The translations under genes were made by a program, and so were the position numbers. From positions 760,001-824,000 of the forward strand of contig CP067345.1 in NCBI GenBank assembly GCA_020641055.1: DNA of 64,000 nucleotides. Reading direction: 5' to 3'. The notes under the pieces are model-generated. The model had not been told where the DNA came from, made no database searches, and saw only the letters and a program-made list of their open reading frames with translations. Positions 62,140-64,000 of the stretch are shown piece by piece. Numbering within the stretch: position 1 is the first letter of the stretch; every line of letters starts with the position of its first letter. The DNA comes from Clostridioides sp. ES-S-0010-02 (GTDB taxonomy: Bacteria; Bacillota; Clostridia; Peptostreptococcales; Peptostreptococcaceae).

Positions 62140-63870
62140 TTATTGTAACCAGAATGGCATATCTACAAATGGAGTAAATTCATCAAATAAGTCCAAATAA
62201 TCTTGGGATTTTTGTGGTTCATTACATTTTGCTAGACCATTTTCAATAGCTTCAATAATATTAACTTCTTTTGTTATTAGCTTTGCCCATATTTCTTTGG
62301 ACGCATCAATTGAAACATCAGCTTCTATATCACTATCTTGACCATGTATTTCAATAATTCCTCTACGTAACTCTAAATTAAACACTTCATTAGTATCAGT
62401 TACACATGCTAGTAGTGTCATATGAACAGCAGAACTTTTAGGACCATTTAGCTTAACTTTGAAAGATTCAAACATAGCTTTGGATGTTAGACCTATAAAT
62501 GAATTTGAAAAAGGAGGGAATCCTGCATTGGCTCCACCTTGTTTTACTATCTGTTCAAAAGTTCCATCTAATGCCATTGCACTAGTTAGATACCAATTAC
62601 GCCAAGTGGCATTCTCTGTTTGATATCCAAGCATACGAACAGCAGATGCCTTAAGGCTTCTAGCTTCCATATCGTTATTATTTATACGGATAGGATAGTT
62701 TAATATTTCTGCAGCCCATTCATAATCTTTGTCATCGATAGCCTTTTTAGCTTCAGTTAATATTACTTCACGACCACCCATAATTTTTATATATTTTTTA
62801 GCTGCATCTTTAGGATAAATAGGATTTAATTTACTTGCTTCACCATTAAACCAGCCTATATATTGGTCATAAACACCTTTAATGCCTTGTTTAAAAGTTC
62901 CATAAAATTCACCTAAACGTTCTCTTTGAAATAGATGCGGGGGAAGTTGTCCTAATTCATTTATTGCATAATCAGGAGTATATCCCATATTTATAAGTCT
63001 AACTGTTTGGTCATGAGTATACTGTATAGCATCTCTATAGTCTGTTAGAAGAGAAGTACATTCATCTTTACCATGTAGTGGTCTCATATGAGTTCCAACT
63101 AAATAATGTGGTTGATAATTACGAATTTTATCAATTCCTGCATACCATTTCTTAGCATCGCGAACAGTACCTCTAACAGTATATATGTTAGGAAATATTT
63201 CGCCTTGAACAGCATCTCCAACAAACATTATCTTTTCTTTAGGTAAAAATACACATACAGCATCTTCAGTTTCAGCCTCACAGTGGAATAACTCTAAATC
63301 AACACCTGATATAGTAATTTTCAATCCATTTTCAACAGATACAAATGTGTTTGGTGTAATAAATTTATTAGAACCTTTAGATAAAACAGGTCCACAACCT
63401 AAGTTAACATAGCCATGTTCTCCTTTGGGAAGTATAGAACCATACATCCAAACAGCTCTTCCCATTCTAATATCTAGTAGTTCCCCACTAGCTTGAGAGA
63501 AATGTTTTATAAATGTTTCATCGACAATAACTAAAACTTCTTTATTTTGGCTTTGTTCTTGACTTACACAGACACTCATACCGCCCCAATGGTCACCATG
63601 ATTATGAGAAACTATGACTGCTTTGACTGGTTTATCAGTGATTTTACGAAAGCCCTTCATTATTTCTTCCATCATTTCTATAGTTTCAGCTGGGTCTATG
63701 ATTATAATGCCATCAGTTCCTTCAATCATAACTGGATAAGATAATCCAAATCCAACAGCACTATATACATTTTCACCTGTTTTATAAATTTTTTGTTCCA
63801 TTGTTTTAGAATGTTCTGTCAATCTAGGATTAACAAACTTCGATTTTTCAGTATAAGCGAAATTACTCAT
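62140..63870 (-). CDS. Alkylsulfatase (metallo-beta-lactamase fold, SdsA1-like)
   Basis: 576-aa zinc-dependent type III sulfatase that hydrolyses alkyl sulfate esters to alcohol and sulfate. Zinc motif HNHGDHWGG is at residues 89-97, with downstream ligands in FHCEAETEDAVCVFL, FVGDAVQGE and GTHMRP. A dimerisation domain (about 345-450) and a C-terminal SCP2-like lipid-binding domain (about 455-570) follow. No signal peptide is evident, unlike secreted relatives. The second ATG at 63870 is chosen because AAGGAG is 8 nt away; this also matches the start of the relic at 17478. A gutted DUF1254 gene lies directly upstream on the same strand. Confidence 0.88.
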   Translation of the reverse strand: MSNFAYTEKSKFVNPRLTEHSKTMEQKIYKTGENVYSAVGFGLSYPVMIEGTDGIIIIDPAETIEMMEEIMKGFRKITDKPVKAVIVSHNHGDHWGGMSVCVSQEQSQNKEVLVIVDETFIKHFSQASGELLDIRMGRAVWMYGSILPKGEHGYVNLGCGPVLSKGSNKFITPNTFVSVENGLKITISGVDLELFHCEAETEDAVCVFLPKEKIMFVGDAVQGEIFPNIYTVRGTVRDAKKWYAGIDKIRNYQPHYLVGTHMRPLHGKDECTSLLTDYRDAIQYTHDQTVRLINMGYTPDYAINELGQLPPHLFQRERLGEFYGTFKQGIKGVYDQYIGWFNGEASKLNPIYPKDAAKKYIKIMGGREVILTEAKKAIDDKDYEWAAEILNYPIRINNNDMEARSLKASAVRMLGYQTENATWRNWYLTSAMALDGTFEQIVKQGGANAGFPPFSNSFIGLTSKAMFESFKVKLNGPKSSAVHMTLLACVTDTNEVFNLELRRGIIEIHGQDSDIEADVSIDASKEIWAKLITKEVNIIEAIENGLAKCNEPQKSQDYLDLFDEFTPFVDMPFWLQ

Positions 63871-63903
63871 AGACATAACTCCTTTTAAATATTAAAAATT
63901 TTA

Positions 63904-64000
63904 TTAGTTTACTCTAGTAACAACAGGAGGTAACCATTTACCACAAATAGCATCTATCAAGTGTTAGGTACTTCTATTATTACAGGTTCTTTACGTAAGT
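63904..64000 (-). pseudogene. DUF1254 gene relic with internal deletion
   Basis: On the minus strand LRKEPVIIEVPNT (63998-63960) matches LRKEPVVIEVPDT near residue 75-87 of the intact protein at 16219. A TGA follows at once, and in another frame IDAICGKWLPPVVTRVN and TAA (to 63904) match that protein's last residues, CAIEGTWQPPAVKKVD. About 300 codons between are missing. The gene continues to the right beyond the window. Confidence 0.8.

Overview
The window comes from a low-GC Firmicute. The AT-rich bases, purine-rich Shine-Dalgarno sites, frequent TTG/GTG starts, abundant PTS genes and mixed sigma-70/sigma-54 promoters all fit a Clostridia chromosome. The gene content (xylBA next to a mannose-type PTS, many M20 amidohydrolases, metal ABC transporters) resembles Clostridioides difficile or a close relative. 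That species call is inference; no rRNA or other marker is present. I see no tRNA, rRNA, CRISPR array or intact mobile element. Several decayed genes are visible.

Layout: (1) 1-551, end of an ABC permease. (2) 1211-6588, ketose-bisphosphate aldolase, fructose-type PTS IIABC, PRD regulator and stand-alone EIIA. (3) 6976-10559, ferredoxin-nitroreductase with ArsR regulator, XRE-AbrB regulator with glycosyltransferase, and a DUF3139 protein. (4) 11244-15449, membrane transporter, M20 amidohydrolase and a convergent regulator. (5) 15596-19005, PTS pseudogene, DUF1254 protein, alkylsulfatase remnant and MFS transporter. (6) 19448-22678, PLD-helicase-DUF3427 protein convergent with a NUDIX hydrolase through a 50-nt perfect palindrome. 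(7) 23243-36591, a large metal-related cluster: two DUF4213/DUF364 proteins, a FecBCD-type importer, a HypB/UreG-like GTPase, an unusual ABC ATPase and a methyltransferase, then a cobalamin riboswitch, a five-gene Nik/Opp-type transporter and a second methyltransferase. (8) 36634-44273, a lysine riboswitch controlling a YfcC transporter and M20 amidohydrolase, then a sigma-54 activator flanked by two sigma-54 promoters, a class-I-glutamine-amidotransferase-type hydrolase and an amino-acid permease. (9) 44491-51498, broken methyltransferase gene, glycerate kinase, RpiR regulator, 1-phosphofructokinase, PTS IIBCA and aldolase. (10) 52558-61963, GH31 glycosidase with a mannose-type PTS, XylR, XylB and XylA, tied together by matching promoters and operators. 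(11) 62140-64000, alkylsulfatase with a gutted DUF1254 gene.

How it fits together: regions 2, 9 and 10 are sugar import and breakdown modules feeding glycolysis or the pentose phosphate pathway; three share a GGAAAACGAT box that could be a CcpA site. Regions 4 and 8 are transporter plus amidohydrolase modules for amino-acid conjugates. Region 7 is the best candidate for an undescribed system: two importers under separate control, paired chelation-domain proteins, a metallochaperone-like GTPase and two methyltransferases suggest import and intracellular handling of cobalt, nickel or a chelate. The alkylsulfatase/DUF1254 pair occurs twice, and each copy has lost the opposite partner by internal deletion.
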